Positions 17,548 through 26,431 of a stretch of DNA of 64,000 bases are shown piece after piece (position 1 is the stretch's first letter; each line of letters opens with the position of its first letter). The notes beneath the pieces were generated by a model. It ran no database searches. It was not told where the DNA came from and saw only the letters and a program-made list of their open reading frames with translations. This DNA is from Aquimarina macrocephali JAMB N27 (lineage in GTDB: Bacteria > Bacteroidota > Bacteroidia > Flavobacteriales > Flavobacteriaceae): NCBI RefSeq assembly GCF_000520995.1, contig NZ_JACA01000053.1, positions 1 to 64,000 on the forward strand. Reading direction: 5' to 3'. The position numbers and the translations under genes are program-made.

Positions 17548-18792
17548 ATGGCAATCTTAGAGAAAAAGTCATCACAGCATTTAATTGAATTAGAAGACAA
17601 GTACGGAGCTCATAACTATCATCCACTACCGGTTGTTTTAAACAAAGGAGAAGGTGTATATGTTTGGGATGTAGAAGGAAAAAAGTATTATGATTTTTTA
17701 AGTGCATATTCTGCAGTGAATCAAGGACATTGTCATCCTAAAATAGTAGGAGCAATGGTTAATCAAGCACAAACATTAACGCTAACCTCACGAGCCTTTT
17801 ATAATGATAAATTAGGTGAATATGAGAAGTTTGCGACTGAGTTTTTTGGTTTTGATAAAATATTACCAATGAATACCGGTGCTGAAGCTGTAGAAACAGC
17901 ATTGAAACTTTGTAGAAAATGGGCATATGAGAAGAAAGGTATACCAGAAAATGAAGCACAGATTATTGTGTGTGAAAATAATTTTCATGGAAGAACAACA
18001 ACAATCATATCATTTTCGAATGATGAAGTAGCCAGAAAAAACTTTGGGCCATATACTGCAGGATTTATAAAAATTGAATATGATAACTTATCTGCTTTAG
18101 AACAAGCTTTAGAAAGTAATGCTAATGTTGCAGGATTTTTGGTAGAGCCTATACAAGGAGAAGCTGGTGTGTATGTTCCTTCTGAAGGATTTTTGGCCAA
18201 AGCCAAAGCACTTTGCGAAAAACATAATGTACTATTTCTTGCAGATGAAGTTCAAACAGGGATCGCGCGTACAGGAAAATTATTAGCGGTAGACCATGAA
18301 AATGTTAAACCAGATATTTTGATTCTAGGAAAAGCATTAAGTGGAGGAGCATATCCTGTATCAGGAGTTTTGGCTAATGACACAATAATGAGTGTTATAA
18401 GACCAGGAAATCACGGTAGTACTTTTGGAGGTAACCCAGTAGCAGCAGCGGTAGCTATAGCTGCTTTAGAAGTGGTAAGAGATGAAAAATTAGCTGAAAA
18501 TGCAGAAGAGTTAGGTCAGTTATTTAGATCAGAATTAAGTAAATATATTGAGGAGTCTAAAATAGCGAATTTAGTTCGTGGTAAAGGACTGTTAAATGCG
18601 ATTGTAATCAACGATTCTGAGGATAGTGATACTGCCTGGAATATCTGTGTAGCACTTAAGGAAAATGGTCTTTTGGCTAAACCAACCCATGGTAATATTA
18701 TTCGTTTTGCACCACCTCTGGTAATGGATAAAGAACAATTACTGGATTGTGTAAATATTATTATCAAGACCTTAAAAGAGTTTGAAAAATAG
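17548..18792 (+). CDS. rocD: Ornithine--oxo-acid aminotransferase
   Basis: A 414-residue class-III PLP aminotransferase that moves the delta-amino group of ornithine to 2-oxoglutarate, giving glutamate 5-semialdehyde for proline and glutamate metabolism. The PLP lysine is K262 in LGKALSGGAYP; D233 in ADEVQTG contacts the cofactor pyridine; the phosphate-binding NTGAEAVETA lies at 109-118. Features favouring ornithine aminotransferase over acetylornithine aminotransferase are the N-terminal YGAHNYHPLPVV and the FYNDKLG segment. It is a single-gene unit ended by a strong hairpin. Confidence 0.94.
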   Translation: MAILEKKSSQHLIELEDKYGAHNYHPLPVVLNKGEGVYVWDVEGKKYYDFLSAYSAVNQGHCHPKIVGAMVNQAQTLTLTSRAFYNDKLGEYEKFATEFFGFDKILPMNTGAEAVETALKLCRKWAYEKKGIPENEAQIIVCENNFHGRTTTIISFSNDEVARKNFGPYTAGFIKIEYDNLSALEQALESNANVAGFLVEPIQGEAGVYVPSEGFLAKAKALCEKHNVLFLADEVQTGIARTGKLLAVDHENVKPDILILGKALSGGAYPVSGVLANDTIMSVIRPGNHGSTFGGNPVAAAVAIAALEVVRDEKLAENAEELGQLFRSELSKYIEESKIANLVRGKGLLNAIVINDSEDSDTAWNICVALKENGLLAKPTHGNIIRFAPPLVMDKEQLLDCVNIIIKTLKEFEK

Positions 18793-18820
18793 TGAAATAC
18801 TATTCAAAATCTATATGAAT

Positions 18821-18853
18821 AAAAAAAGGAGGCTATCATGCCTCCTTTTTTTA
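18821..18853. terminator. Bidirectional terminator after rocD
   Basis: AAAAAAAGGAGGC and GCCTCCTTTTTTT flank a 6-base loop, a near-perfect intrinsic terminator for rocD. It also serves the convergent CCC-motif gene that ends at 18869. Confidence 0.93.
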
Positions 18854-18868
18854 TTTTATGTGAAAAAA

Positions 18869-19177
18869 TTATTGATTTAGTATTTCAGACCAAGGCATTA
18901 GAGCGCCCATAAATATAATATACCCAATAATGATTAATAGGTACAAAGAACTTAATATAGTACCAATTATAGCACAAATTCTACCTGCATTTAGATTTTC
19001 ATAACCTATGTATAATTCGGGGTTTGCTAGATATTGTTCTTTAGCTTTCTTAGCTAATACTAATGCAATGATACCAAATACCAATCCAAGAAATCCATAA
19101 CAAAAACAGGTTACTATTGATGCGATTCCGAATATTAATACCAATGTAGCATTTGGTAATTGTTGTTTGTTTTCCAT
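18869..19177 (-). CDS. CCC-motif membrane protein (copy 2)
   Basis: A 102-residue membrane protein with two long hydrophobic segments (about 9-42 and 68-95) joined by a cytoplasmic loop NPELYIGYENLNAGR. It belongs to the small DUF4190-like family named for a Cys triplet in helix 1; here the triplet is changed to CFC (CFCYGF), whereas its upstream paralogue keeps CCC. Function unknown. It follows a DUF2752 gene by 8 bp. The pair is a tandem duplicate of the pair at 19562-20182. Confidence 0.8.
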   Translation of the reverse strand: MENKQQLPNATLVLIFGIASIVTCFCYGFLGLVFGIIALVLAKKAKEQYLANPELYIGYENLNAGRICAIIGTILSSLYLLIIIGYIIFMGALMPWSEILNQ

Positions 19178-19185
19178 ATAATGTA

Positions 19186-19476
19186 TTAGAATTTTATAAT
19201 ATAATTTGTAATGATAAGTATACTATTTAAGATATAAAAATATTGAAGGGTTTTAGCTCCTTTTTTAAATTTTAGAAAAAGATGGGCAATTAAATATCCA
19301 AACATTAATAGTAATGGTATAAGTGCAGGATACATTAGAAATGACTCTATTAAATTACCATTAATAAGTAATAAAAAACTTCGTTGAAAACCACAGCCCA
19401 GACAATCAATACCAATTAGTTTTTTAGTTGGGCATTGTAATAGATTAGATTCAATATAATTAATAAACTGTTCCAA
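19186..19476 (-). CDS. DUF2752 domain membrane protein (copy 2)
   Basis: A 96-residue membrane protein with two or three hydrophobic helices. The signature CPTKKLIGIDCLGCGFQRS (15-33) is the conserved DUF2752 motif, with a CxGCG core that could bind metal. The reading frame has no ATG before this motif, so the start must be non-ATG; TTG at 19476 is the best candidate. Function unknown. It is transcribed with the CCC-motif gene 8 bp downstream, and lies after a terminator, implying its own promoter or readthrough. Confidence 0.8.
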   Translation of the reverse strand: MEQFINYIESNLLQCPTKKLIGIDCLGCGFQRSFLLLINGNLIESFLMYPALIPLLLMFGYLIAHLFLKFKKGAKTLQYFYILNSILIITNYIIKF

Positions 19477-19504
19477 ATTATAGTAGCAATAAATTTACCC
19501 TAAA

Positions 19505-19541
19505 TAAAAGCTGTTCGAAATATAATTCCGAACAGCTTTTA
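19505..19541. terminator. Hairpin terminator between the duplicated gene pairs
   Basis: AAAAGCTGTTCG and CGAACAGCTTTT form a 12-bp perfect stem around a 10-base AT loop. On the minus strand it follows the upstream CCC-motif gene by about 20 bp, so it separates the two duplicated units. Confidence 0.88.
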
Positions 19542-19561
19542 AAAATTAAATTATTTACAGA

Positions 19562-19885
19562 TTATCCTCCGTACTGTTCCATCATTCCTCTTTGCATCTC
19601 TAGGATACCATCATATCCTACTGTTGCAAATATGAAGATAACATAGACTAAATAGATAATACTTAATATTAGACCTACAATTGCTAGTATCTTACCTGTT
19701 TTAACATTTTGATATCCAGTATATAATTCTGGGTTTTCATTGTATAATGCAGTAGCTTTTTTTGCAAGTACTATAGCTACAATAGCCAGAATGATTCCTA
19801 GTACACCATAACAACAGCATCCTAAGATTGATAGAATACCAAAAACCAAGATTAGGGTAGAATTAGGTAATGTTTGTTTTTCCAT
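19562..19885 (-). CDS. CCC-motif membrane protein (copy 1)
   Basis: A 107-residue membrane protein with two hydrophobic segments and an intact Cys triplet (GCCCYGVLG, near residue 22). It shares PNxTLxLxFG, LAKKA and NPELYxGYxN with its paralogue at 18869-19177, so the two come from duplication. Family function is unknown; co-location with DUF2752 suggests a joint membrane role. It is 12 bp downstream of the DUF2752 gene and is followed by a strong terminator. Confidence 0.82.
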   Translation of the reverse strand: MEKQTLPNSTLILVFGILSILGCCCYGVLGIILAIVAIVLAKKATALYNENPELYTGYQNVKTGKILAIVGLILSIIYLVYVIFIFATVGYDGILEMQRGMMEQYGG

Positions 19886-19897
19886 AATTTAGATTGA

Positions 19898-20182
19898 TTA
19901 GTTAAAAATAATTTTCATTTTGATTACATAACTTATAATGATAGTAAGTATGGCAGTGGCCATAAGACTCATTCTTATAAGTCTGTCATATTTAAATTTG
20001 ATAAAAAAGTTGAATCCCAAAAATATAAGTAATAATAAAAGAGGATAAATTGCAGGATACATATAAAATGCCGCAACAAAATCTCCTTTAAATAAGAGAG
20101 AAATAGATCTTTGCATTCCACAGCCTAAACAATCAACGCCAAAAATTTTTTTGTTTAAACAAGGTAACATATAGGTCTCCAA
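19898..20182 (-). CDS. DUF2752 domain membrane protein (copy 1)
   Basis: A membrane protein of 94 residues if translation starts at TTG 20182, or 90 from the ATG at 20170. The peptide LETYMLPCLNKKIFGVDC fits the usual beginning of the family, favouring the TTG. The DUF2752 signature is complete (CLGCGMQRS), followed by two or three hydrophobic helices and MYPAIYPLLLLL. Function unknown. It heads the first of the two duplicated DUF2752/CCC-motif pairs. Confidence 0.82.
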   Translation of the reverse strand: METYMLPCLNKKIFGVDCLGCGMQRSISLLFKGDFVAAFYMYPAIYPLLLLLIFLGFNFFIKFKYDRLIRMSLMATAILTIIISYVIKMKIIFN

Positions 20183-20267
20183 AAGCGAAAATCTTTATAA
20201 TTATTAATTGCAATATACATAATTAAGTTATTTAAAATATTTGGAGGTTCAAAAATCTATTATTTAA

Positions 20268-20275
20268 TACTTTTG
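20268..20275 (+). promoter_or_regulatory. Flavobacterial -7 box upstream of the small membrane protein/Smr operon
   Basis: TACTTTTG matches the TAnnTTTG consensus exactly. A TTTG lies upstream at 20240-20243, with a spacer of 24 bases, longer than the usual 19-21. The 5' leader would be about 115 bases. Confidence 0.4.
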
Positions 20276-20398
20276 TAGCTGTAAAGAAAATGTCTTGAAG
20301 TTATTATTAGAAAAGAAATCAATTCTTATATATTAGATCGATATATTATTAATGATTAGGGATAATACTATCAGGTTAATAAAAAAAGGTTTAGGTAA

Positions 20399-20611
20399 AT
20401 GAATTATAACAGGGTCAAAAAAATCATAAGTATACTTTTGGTAATTATAGGAGCTATTGCAATGATAAGTGAAATTTCTTCGGTAACTAAAAACTATTAT
20501 ATCCAGAGTGTTGGAGTGATTTTTTTAATGTTAGGAGTATTTCTGATTAACACTAAAGTGAAATCGAAGACGAAAATTGATTCTGATCCATACCTTGAAG
20601 AAGAAGAATAA
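20399..20611 (+). CDS. Small two-helix membrane protein
   Basis: A 70-residue protein with two hydrophobic helices (about 8-24 and 35-52) and a charged C-terminal tail. It is not assigned to any family I know. It ends 2 bp before the Smr-domain gene, so the two are co-transcribed and probably translationally coupled. Its role is unknown; the constant link to an Smr protein, if confirmed in relatives, would be the main clue. Confidence 0.7.
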   Translation: MNYNRVKKIISILLVIIGAIAMISEISSVTKNYYIQSVGVIFLMLGVFLINTKVKSKTKIDSDPYLEEEE

Positions 20612-20613
20612 TT

Positions 20614-21162
20614 ATGATTAAAATAGGGGATACTGTATCTGTTTTGGATGAACCAATTACAGGTAAAGTTATAGCAGTTACTGCAGATGAAGTAACAATT
20701 GAAACAGAAGATGGGTTTGATATGACATTTTTTATTCGCGAAGTGGTAAAAATTGAATCCGGAGAGCTTATTATACCTTCTTATGAAGAGATAAATAAAA
20801 ACTTAAAGGATAAGGAGGTTTTTAAAAAGAAACCCAAAAGACCTATCGTTAAACCAAAAGAACGAGATGTACCACCAATGGAAGTTGATTTACATATTAA
20901 TAAATTAGTAAAATCGGCAAAGAGAATGACAAATCATGATATGATAACTTTGCAATTGGATACGGCAAAAAGGCAATTGGATTTTGCAATTAGCAAACGT
21001 ATTCCCAATGTGATTTTTATTCATGGGGTAGGGCAGGGAATTTTAAAAGAAGAACTCAAATACCTATTTGGGAGGTATGATAATATAAGAATATCTGAAG
21101 GTGATTATAAAAAATATGGGCTAGGGGCGATGGAGGTGTATATTGTTCAGAATCCAAAATAG
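20614..21162 (+). CDS. Smr domain protein (MutS2 C-terminal-like)
   Basis: A 182-residue soluble protein. An N-terminal small beta-barrel (about 1-50, IGDTVSVLDEPITGKVI) is joined by a Lys/Pro-rich linker (KKKPKRPIVKPKERD) to a C-terminal Smr domain starting at EVDLHI (about 90). The Smr nuclease signature HGxG is seen as FIHGVGQGILKEEL (about 135-149). Smr domains nick RNA or branched DNA; stand-alone members are not mismatch-repair proteins, although they are often annotated as MutS-related. It meets the convergent lipoprotein gene with no spacer. Confidence 0.88.
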   Translation: MIKIGDTVSVLDEPITGKVIAVTADEVTIETEDGFDMTFFIREVVKIESGELIIPSYEEINKNLKDKEVFKKKPKRPIVKPKERDVPPMEVDLHINKLVKSAKRMTNHDMITLQLDTAKRQLDFAISKRIPNVIFIHGVGQGILKEELKYLFGRYDNIRISEGDYKKYGLGAMEVYIVQNPK

Positions 21163-21693
21163 TTATTTCAAAACAGTAATCTCGTCTTCACCTAGTTCTA
21201 ATAACTCTTGTCGTATTGAAATCCCAGCTCCTTCAAGAGTGATATCGGTAAGAGTTATTGTTCTTGTATAGACGATTTCTGTGGCAGTGTCACTCTTTAC
21301 AACATATTTTATTACAGCATTTCCATTAGAGCTTTTTAGCTCTTGAGTGATTGTAATGCCACTAGGAGGAACGCTACTACAAAAATATGCCGAGCCATCG
21401 ATTTGAGCATTAAACTGTCTATACACTAAAGTATTTGTAGTGTTATTAAGCTCTATGGTTTGAGTAAGGCCCTCTGGAGCTGTATTTAATTCAAAAGTAG
21501 TACTTGTAAAACTAAGAGAAAGAGATTGATTAATTTGAGAATCAATTTTGAAAAAAACAAAAGTACTTTCATTTTGATTAGAACAATTCTCTAACGGAGC
21601 CGTGAAATTACTGATGTCATTTTCAATAACATCTCCTTCACTACAACTAACCAATACTGCAATAAAAATTATATAGTAAAAAAAATTATTCAT
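21163..21693 (-). CDS. Lipoprotein paralogous to its upstream neighbour
   Basis: A 176-residue predicted lipoprotein from ATG 21693. Its hydrophobic signal ends at a lipobox (AVLVSC). The frame is open up to 21804, but that extension overlaps the upstream gene and lacks a signal peptide, so 21693 is preferred. The mature part shares a pattern with the upstream protein: ESTFVFFKI, NTLVYRQFN and YFCSSVPPSGITI correspond to NEFVFFKIS, NNLIYRNFN and YFCSNVPSSEIII. The two are tandem paralogues in one operon, 16 bp apart. Function unknown; likely outer-membrane or surface lipoprotein. Confidence 0.8.
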   Translation of the reverse strand: MNNFFYYIIFIAVLVSCSEGDVIENDISNFTAPLENCSNQNESTFVFFKIDSQINQSLSLSFTSTTFELNTAPEGLTQTIELNNTTNTLVYRQFNAQIDGSAYFCSSVPPSGITITQELKSSNGNAVIKYVVKSDTATEIVYTRTITLTDITLEGAGISIRQELLELGEDEITVLK

Positions 21694-21709
21694 AATAATG
21701 TGATATGAG

Positions 21710-22615
21710 CTACTCTTTTTTGGTTGTCTTAGGGATAGTAACATCTCTAAAACCAAATGAAAAATTCTTGTCTTCAAAATTTTGATTGTTACCATCAAAA
21801 ACAAGACCGTTTATTGATACAGTGGTCCTAAATGTGGTTTTTATAGTATTATCAAGAACAGGATCTACTGCAACTGCTACATTGGTTGATGCTGCATCCA
21901 GATAAAATAGCTTTCCAGAAACGGCATCTCTATCATCTCTTGGGTTTCCATTCTCGTCGGCATCTTCATTACGGGTTAAGATTCCATCATTATCATCATC
22001 TTGTTCGAGATAATCAGGTACACCATCTTCATCTGTATCCCGTGGATTATCATCATCAGGAATATCATTTGGTAACTCAACACTAGTTAGAATGTTATCA
22101 TTGTCGTCATCCTGATCTTTATAATTTGGAATTCCATCTCCATCAGTATCATCATCCTCAAGGTTGCCATTACCATTAAGATCTTCTTGTTCTGCCGGAA
22201 TCCCGTCATCGTCATCTTCTGTAATGATTTCGGTTAAGATTTCAGATGTTCCTGTAACACCATTAAGTTCTTCAACAATTATAATTTCACTAGAGGGTAC
22301 ATTAGAACAAAAATAATCTACAGTTACGGGTACATTGAAATTTCTATATATTAAGTTATTAGAACCTTCGCTTAGTTTGATAGAAATAGGTGTGAGTGTT
22401 GCAATAGTATCAGAAAAAGTATCGTTGATAAAGTTATAAGAAATAGCCTCGTTTATAGTTTTACTAATCTTGAAAAAAACAAATTCATTTGCTTTTGCAC
22501 CTTTGCAAAGTTGTAAATCAACATCATCAAACTCAAAACTGGTGATGACTATGTCACCATCATCACAAGAGGTAATAAATAATAATAAAAAGAGAAATGA
22601 AAACAACTTTTTCAT
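21710..22615 (-). CDS. Lipoprotein with thrombospondin type 3-like calcium-binding repeats
   Basis: A 301-residue predicted lipoprotein with lipobox LFITSC (cysteine 17). After an N-terminal beta domain shared with its downstream paralogue (about 18-135), it carries an Asp-rich block (about 135-230) of DxDxDGxxD motifs, such as DTDGDGIPNYKDQDDDND and DTDEDGVPDYLEQDDDND, typical of calcium-binding thrombospondin type 3 repeats. A C-terminal beta domain follows. A surface or adhesion role is plausible but unproven. The Asp-rich block is absent from the paralogue, so it was inserted or lost after duplication. Confidence 0.85.
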   Translation of the reverse strand: MKKLFSFLFLLLFITSCDDGDIVITSFEFDDVDLQLCKGAKANEFVFFKISKTINEAISYNFINDTFSDTIATLTPISIKLSEGSNNLIYRNFNVPVTVDYFCSNVPSSEIIIVEELNGVTGTSEILTEIITEDDDDGIPAEQEDLNGNGNLEDDDTDGDGIPNYKDQDDDNDNILTSVELPNDIPDDDNPRDTDEDGVPDYLEQDDDNDGILTRNEDADENGNPRDDRDAVSGKLFYLDAASTNVAVAVDPVLDNTIKTTFRTTVSINGLVFDGNNQNFEDKNFSFGFRDVTIPKTTKKE

Positions 22616-22793
22616 GTCAGAATGAGTATTTTTTTTGACAAAAGTAAAGGAATTGAAAGATTATAACGTGTCTACTTGAAAATAATTTTATTTAGATTAG
22701 TTTTGTAGTCGGAAAATTGGGAATATTGTAAGAATTAAAGTTTTTACAAAAAATAAATAAATATCTATTTCAACAACTTAATTACTTTGTTTT

Positions 22794-23942
22794 ATGCAAA
22801 AAGTTTATTTTGATAGTGCGGCTACCACAGAGGTAAGACCAGAGGTTATTGTTAAAATGGTTTCTGTATTGAAAGAAGATTATGGAAATCCTTCATCAAT
22901 ACATGGTTATGGTCGATCTGCTAAGAATCATATAGAACAAACTCGTAAAAATATAGCTGGTTATTTAGGAGTAAAAGCCTCAGAAATTATATTTACTTCT
23001 GGAGGTACAGAAGCTGATAATTTGGCAATAAATAGTGCAGTTAGAGATTTAGGGGTTACCCATATTATTACTTCTAAAATAGAACATCATGCTGTATTAC
23101 ATACGGTACAGGAAATAGAATCTCGTACAAATATAACGGTAAGTTATGTTGCTATAAATGCAGATGGCTCTATTGATTATAAACACTTAGAATCACTTCT
23201 TAGTGATTCTACAGAAAAGACATTGGTGAGTTTAATGCACATAAATAATGAAGTTGGAACTATATTAGATATTGAGCGTGTTGGAAACTTGTGTAATGAA
23301 CATAAAGCACTTTTTCATAGTGATATGGTTCAATCAATAGGTCATTATGATGTAAGCTTAAGTAATTTACATGTTGATTTTACGGCAGTAAGTGCTCATA
23401 AATTTCATGGACCAAAAGGAGTTGGTTTTGCATATATTCGTAAAAACTCAGGTTTAAAACCGTTAATTTTTGGAGGAGAACAGGAACGAGGATATCGGGC
23501 AGGAACAGAAAGTGTACATAATATAGCAGGCATGGATGAAGCGTTGCGATTATCATATGAAAATTTGGAAGAAGAAAAGAATTACATTATAAATCTAAAG
23601 CAATACTTTATTGATACTCTTAAAAGTAACATTGAAGGAGTAAAGTTTAATGCTAGTTGTTGTGATTTTAAAAAAAGTACGTATACATTAATTAGCACAT
23701 GTTTACCTGTTTCTGAAGAAAAAGCTGGCATATTGTTATTCCATCTGGATATTAATGGAATTGCCTGTTCAAAAGGGAGTGCTTGCCAAAGTGGAAGCGG
23801 TAAAGGGTCTCATGTGTTAACCGAAATTCTTTCTGATGAGGATATACAAAAACCATCAATACGTTTCTCTCTTTCAAAATTTAATACTAAAGAAGAAATA
23901 GATTATACAGTAGATGTATTAAAGAAATTTATAGAAGAATAA
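22794..23942 (+). CDS. Cysteine desulfurase family protein (NifS/IscS-like)
   Basis: A 382-residue class-V PLP enzyme that removes sulfur from cysteine as an enzyme-bound persulfide for iron-sulfur clusters or thio-modified tRNA. It has the N-terminal YFDSAATTEVRPEV, the GGTEADNLAI segment (70-79), the PLP lysine K203 in SAHKFHGPKG, and the flexible-loop catalytic cysteine C331 in SKGSACQSGSG. The loop differs somewhat from canonical IscS (SGSACTSAS). No iscU, iscA or sufE gene is adjacent, so the acceptor is unknown. TTACTTTG at 22782-22789, one mismatch from the -7 box, lies only 4 bp before the ATG, which would make the mRNA nearly leaderless. Confidence 0.9.
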   Translation: MQKVYFDSAATTEVRPEVIVKMVSVLKEDYGNPSSIHGYGRSAKNHIEQTRKNIAGYLGVKASEIIFTSGGTEADNLAINSAVRDLGVTHIITSKIEHHAVLHTVQEIESRTNITVSYVAINADGSIDYKHLESLLSDSTEKTLVSLMHINNEVGTILDIERVGNLCNEHKALFHSDMVQSIGHYDVSLSNLHVDFTAVSAHKFHGPKGVGFAYIRKNSGLKPLIFGGEQERGYRAGTESVHNIAGMDEALRLSYENLEEEKNYIINLKQYFIDTLKSNIEGVKFNASCCDFKKSTYTLISTCLPVSEEKAGILLFHLDINGIACSKGSACQSGSGKGSHVLTEILSDEDIQKPSIRFSLSKFNTKEEIDYTVDVLKKFIEE

Positions 23943-23949
23943 TCTATTC

Positions 23950-26418
23950 TTAAAATTTCATTCCTAGTCGAACATTAAAAACCCGTGGCGTTAAATAGTT
24001 GGGGATAGCAAATTGACGTTGACTTGCTGCGTCTCTAACAAAAGTATTGGTGATTGTATTTTGATTATCAAAGATATTGTAGATTTCAAAACCAAGGTTT
24101 AGTTCTCTAAACATATTAAGAAAATGACCTTCTCTTAATCTTTTGTTTTGATCAACCACGACATATGATATTCCTAAATCGGCTCTTCGATAATCTCGTA
24201 GTCTGGTCTGAAAATTATATGGATCTGCATAACTGGGAGAACCTCCTGGAACTCCTGTTTGATAGACCATATTTAAATACATCTTTAAACTCGGGATTGA
24301 AGGGGCATAATCCTGAAATAATACTCCAATTTTTAGTCGTTGATCAGTTGGTCGAGAGATGTACCCACGCTTATCAATATTTTCTTCAGTTTTTAAATAC
24401 CCAAAACTAACCCAACTCTCTGTACCAGGAACAAATTCTCCATTAAGTCTTAAGTCTATCCCTTGCGCATATGCTTCTGCATTATTTCTAGCACGATATC
24501 GTATTCTAACATTTTCAATAGTATACGGGTTTACATCGGTTAGTTTTTTATAATACAGCTCTGTGGTTAATTTAAATGGTCTTTTCCACATAGAAAAGCT
24601 GTAGTCATTGCCTAGTACGATATGTATAGATTGTTGCGCTTTAACATCTGGTCTTACAACTCCTAATGAATCTCTCAATTCTCTGTAAAAGGGAGGTTGA
24701 TGATATAGTCCTCCAGAAACTCTAAAGATCATATCAGATTTCCAGTCAGGTTTAATAGCAACCTGAGCCCTTGGACTGAATACAATTTGCGAATCAGAAC
24801 CTTCAACTGTGTTTCCATAGATATTCCAGTTATGTGCTCTGACACCTACGTTTGCCCAAATTTCATTTTCTTTTATATTAGAGCGAATGCTATATTGTAC
24901 ATACCCAGAAATACGGTCAATCTTAGTGTCATTTGTAGCTCTTACACTGGTAAAAGGAACAATAGGACTTGCAAAAGGAGTGTAAGGTTGATCATTTACA
25001 AAATCCAATACAGGAGGTCTGATAGAAAAACCAGCAGAATCAATGATTTCATATTCTTGTAAACGATCTCTAATATCTTCTGAAGTAAATTTAACACCCC
25101 AATCAAACTGATGTTGATCTGCAATATATGTTCCTTTGTGTTCGAGATTAAATATTAATGCATCCAGATCATTTCTTGCATGCGTTAATTGAGAACCTAT
25201 TCCTTCGCTAAATTCTACTTCTCCTAAGTTCTCACTGCCAATGTCGGTATTTACAGTTCCTAGTGCATAAGCTGCAAAAATATCGTAATGTTCTTGTTCT
25301 TGGGTGTGATATCCCGAGGCAATTAATTTTAGGGTTAGATTATCATTAGCTCTGTAGGTTCCCTTAAGTGCTCCAAAATAGGTTTCGTATTTGTCTTTTT
25401 CTTGTCCATCATAACGAACAGTTAGTGCTTGCACTGTTTGTAATGTTCCAAAATTCACTTGTTCTGTTAGTGGCTCATAATCATAGGTGTTAAGTGCTAA
25501 ATTACTTAAAAACCCTAATTCAAATTTACTAGAGAAGTTATAAGAAAGATAAGTTTGTACATCGGCAAATCTCGGTTGAAAATTAGTTTCTGTATTCTTA
25601 GCATCTACTAGTAAACTGTTATCTCTATATCGTACACCAATAATAGCGGCTAGTTTTTTGTTCTTAGAAATCCCTTCTGCAGAAACACTACCTCCTAGAA
25701 GACTTAGATCTGCTGTTGCTCCTAATCTTGTTGGTCTTTTGTAAGTAATATCTAGAACTGAAGAGAGTTTGTCTCCGTATTTAGCTTGAAATCCTCCTGC
25801 AGAAAAATCTACATTTCGAACCATATCTGTATTTACAAAACTTAAGCCTTCCTGTTGTCCGGATCGTACTAAAAAAGGGCGATAAACTTCAATCTCATTT
25901 ACATAGACCAAATTTTCATCATAATTTCCTCCACGAACAGAGTATTGTGTGCTTAATTCATTATTAGAACTTACCCCAGGTAAACTTTTAAGAAGCCCTT
26001 CTACACCAGCATTAGCAGAAGGAGTTGTTCTAATGGTTTCGGGATCTAATGTTGTAATTCCTTCTACTATTTTACGTTCTCTACCCGATATAATAACTTC
26101 AGCTATCTGTTCAATATCTGTTTTTAGAACTGGGTTGAGTTCATATTCTTGATTTTCTTCGAGATTAATAACAAACTGTACATTTTTTAAACTAATGTGA
26201 GATATGTTTATTGTGATTTCTTGATTAGCAGGAATACTAAGCTGATATACGCCATTTTTATCAGATTGAGTACCAGAATTGTTATAGGAGATGTTAGCTC
26301 CCTGGATGGGTACGTTATTTTCATTAAGAACTACACCTTTTAGCGTTGCAGTCTGAGCCGAAGAAGAGATACTGAATATAATCAGTAAAATCAAAAGAGG
26401 AAAAAAATTAGGTTTCAA
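23950..26418 (-). CDS. TonB-dependent outer-membrane receptor
   Basis: An 822-residue outer-membrane receptor. A signal peptide (about 1-21, ending SSSAQ) precedes a carboxypeptidase-regulatory-like domain (about 24-105), a plug domain (GVEGLLKSLPGVSSNNELSTQYSVRGG region, about 137-165) and a long beta-barrel ending in VRLGMKF, a typical C-terminal phenylalanine. Receptors of this class import siderophores, vitamins, peptides or glycans with TonB energy. No SusD partner is adjacent, so it is not a classical polysaccharide locus. The start appears to be TTG 26418, since no ATG precedes the signal peptide. It is 13 bp downstream of an M23 peptidase gene in the same operon. Confidence 0.93.
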   Translation of the reverse strand: MKPNFFPLLILLIIFSISSSAQTATLKGVVLNENNVPIQGANISYNNSGTQSDKNGVYQLSIPANQEITINISHISLKNVQFVINLEENQEYELNPVLKTDIEQIAEVIISGRERKIVEGITTLDPETIRTTPSANAGVEGLLKSLPGVSSNNELSTQYSVRGGNYDENLVYVNEIEVYRPFLVRSGQQEGLSFVNTDMVRNVDFSAGGFQAKYGDKLSSVLDITYKRPTRLGATADLSLLGGSVSAEGISKNKKLAAIIGVRYRDNSLLVDAKNTETNFQPRFADVQTYLSYNFSSKFELGFLSNLALNTYDYEPLTEQVNFGTLQTVQALTVRYDGQEKDKYETYFGALKGTYRANDNLTLKLIASGYHTQEQEHYDIFAAYALGTVNTDIGSENLGEVEFSEGIGSQLTHARNDLDALIFNLEHKGTYIADQHQFDWGVKFTSEDIRDRLQEYEIIDSAGFSIRPPVLDFVNDQPYTPFASPIVPFTSVRATNDTKIDRISGYVQYSIRSNIKENEIWANVGVRAHNWNIYGNTVEGSDSQIVFSPRAQVAIKPDWKSDMIFRVSGGLYHQPPFYRELRDSLGVVRPDVKAQQSIHIVLGNDYSFSMWKRPFKLTTELYYKKLTDVNPYTIENVRIRYRARNNAEAYAQGIDLRLNGEFVPGTESWVSFGYLKTEENIDKRGYISRPTDQRLKIGVLFQDYAPSIPSLKMYLNMVYQTGVPGGSPSYADPYNFQTRLRDYRRADLGISYVVVDQNKRLREGHFLNMFRELNLGFEIYNIFDNQNTITNTFVRDAASQRQFAIPNYLTPRVFNVRLGMKF

Positions 26419-26431
26419 GAAGTAAGAGTAT

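Noticed and set aside
20614..21162. Annotation as DNA mismatch repair protein MutS
   Set aside because: Only the Smr domain found at the C-terminus of MutS2 is present; there is no ATPase or mismatch-recognition domain.
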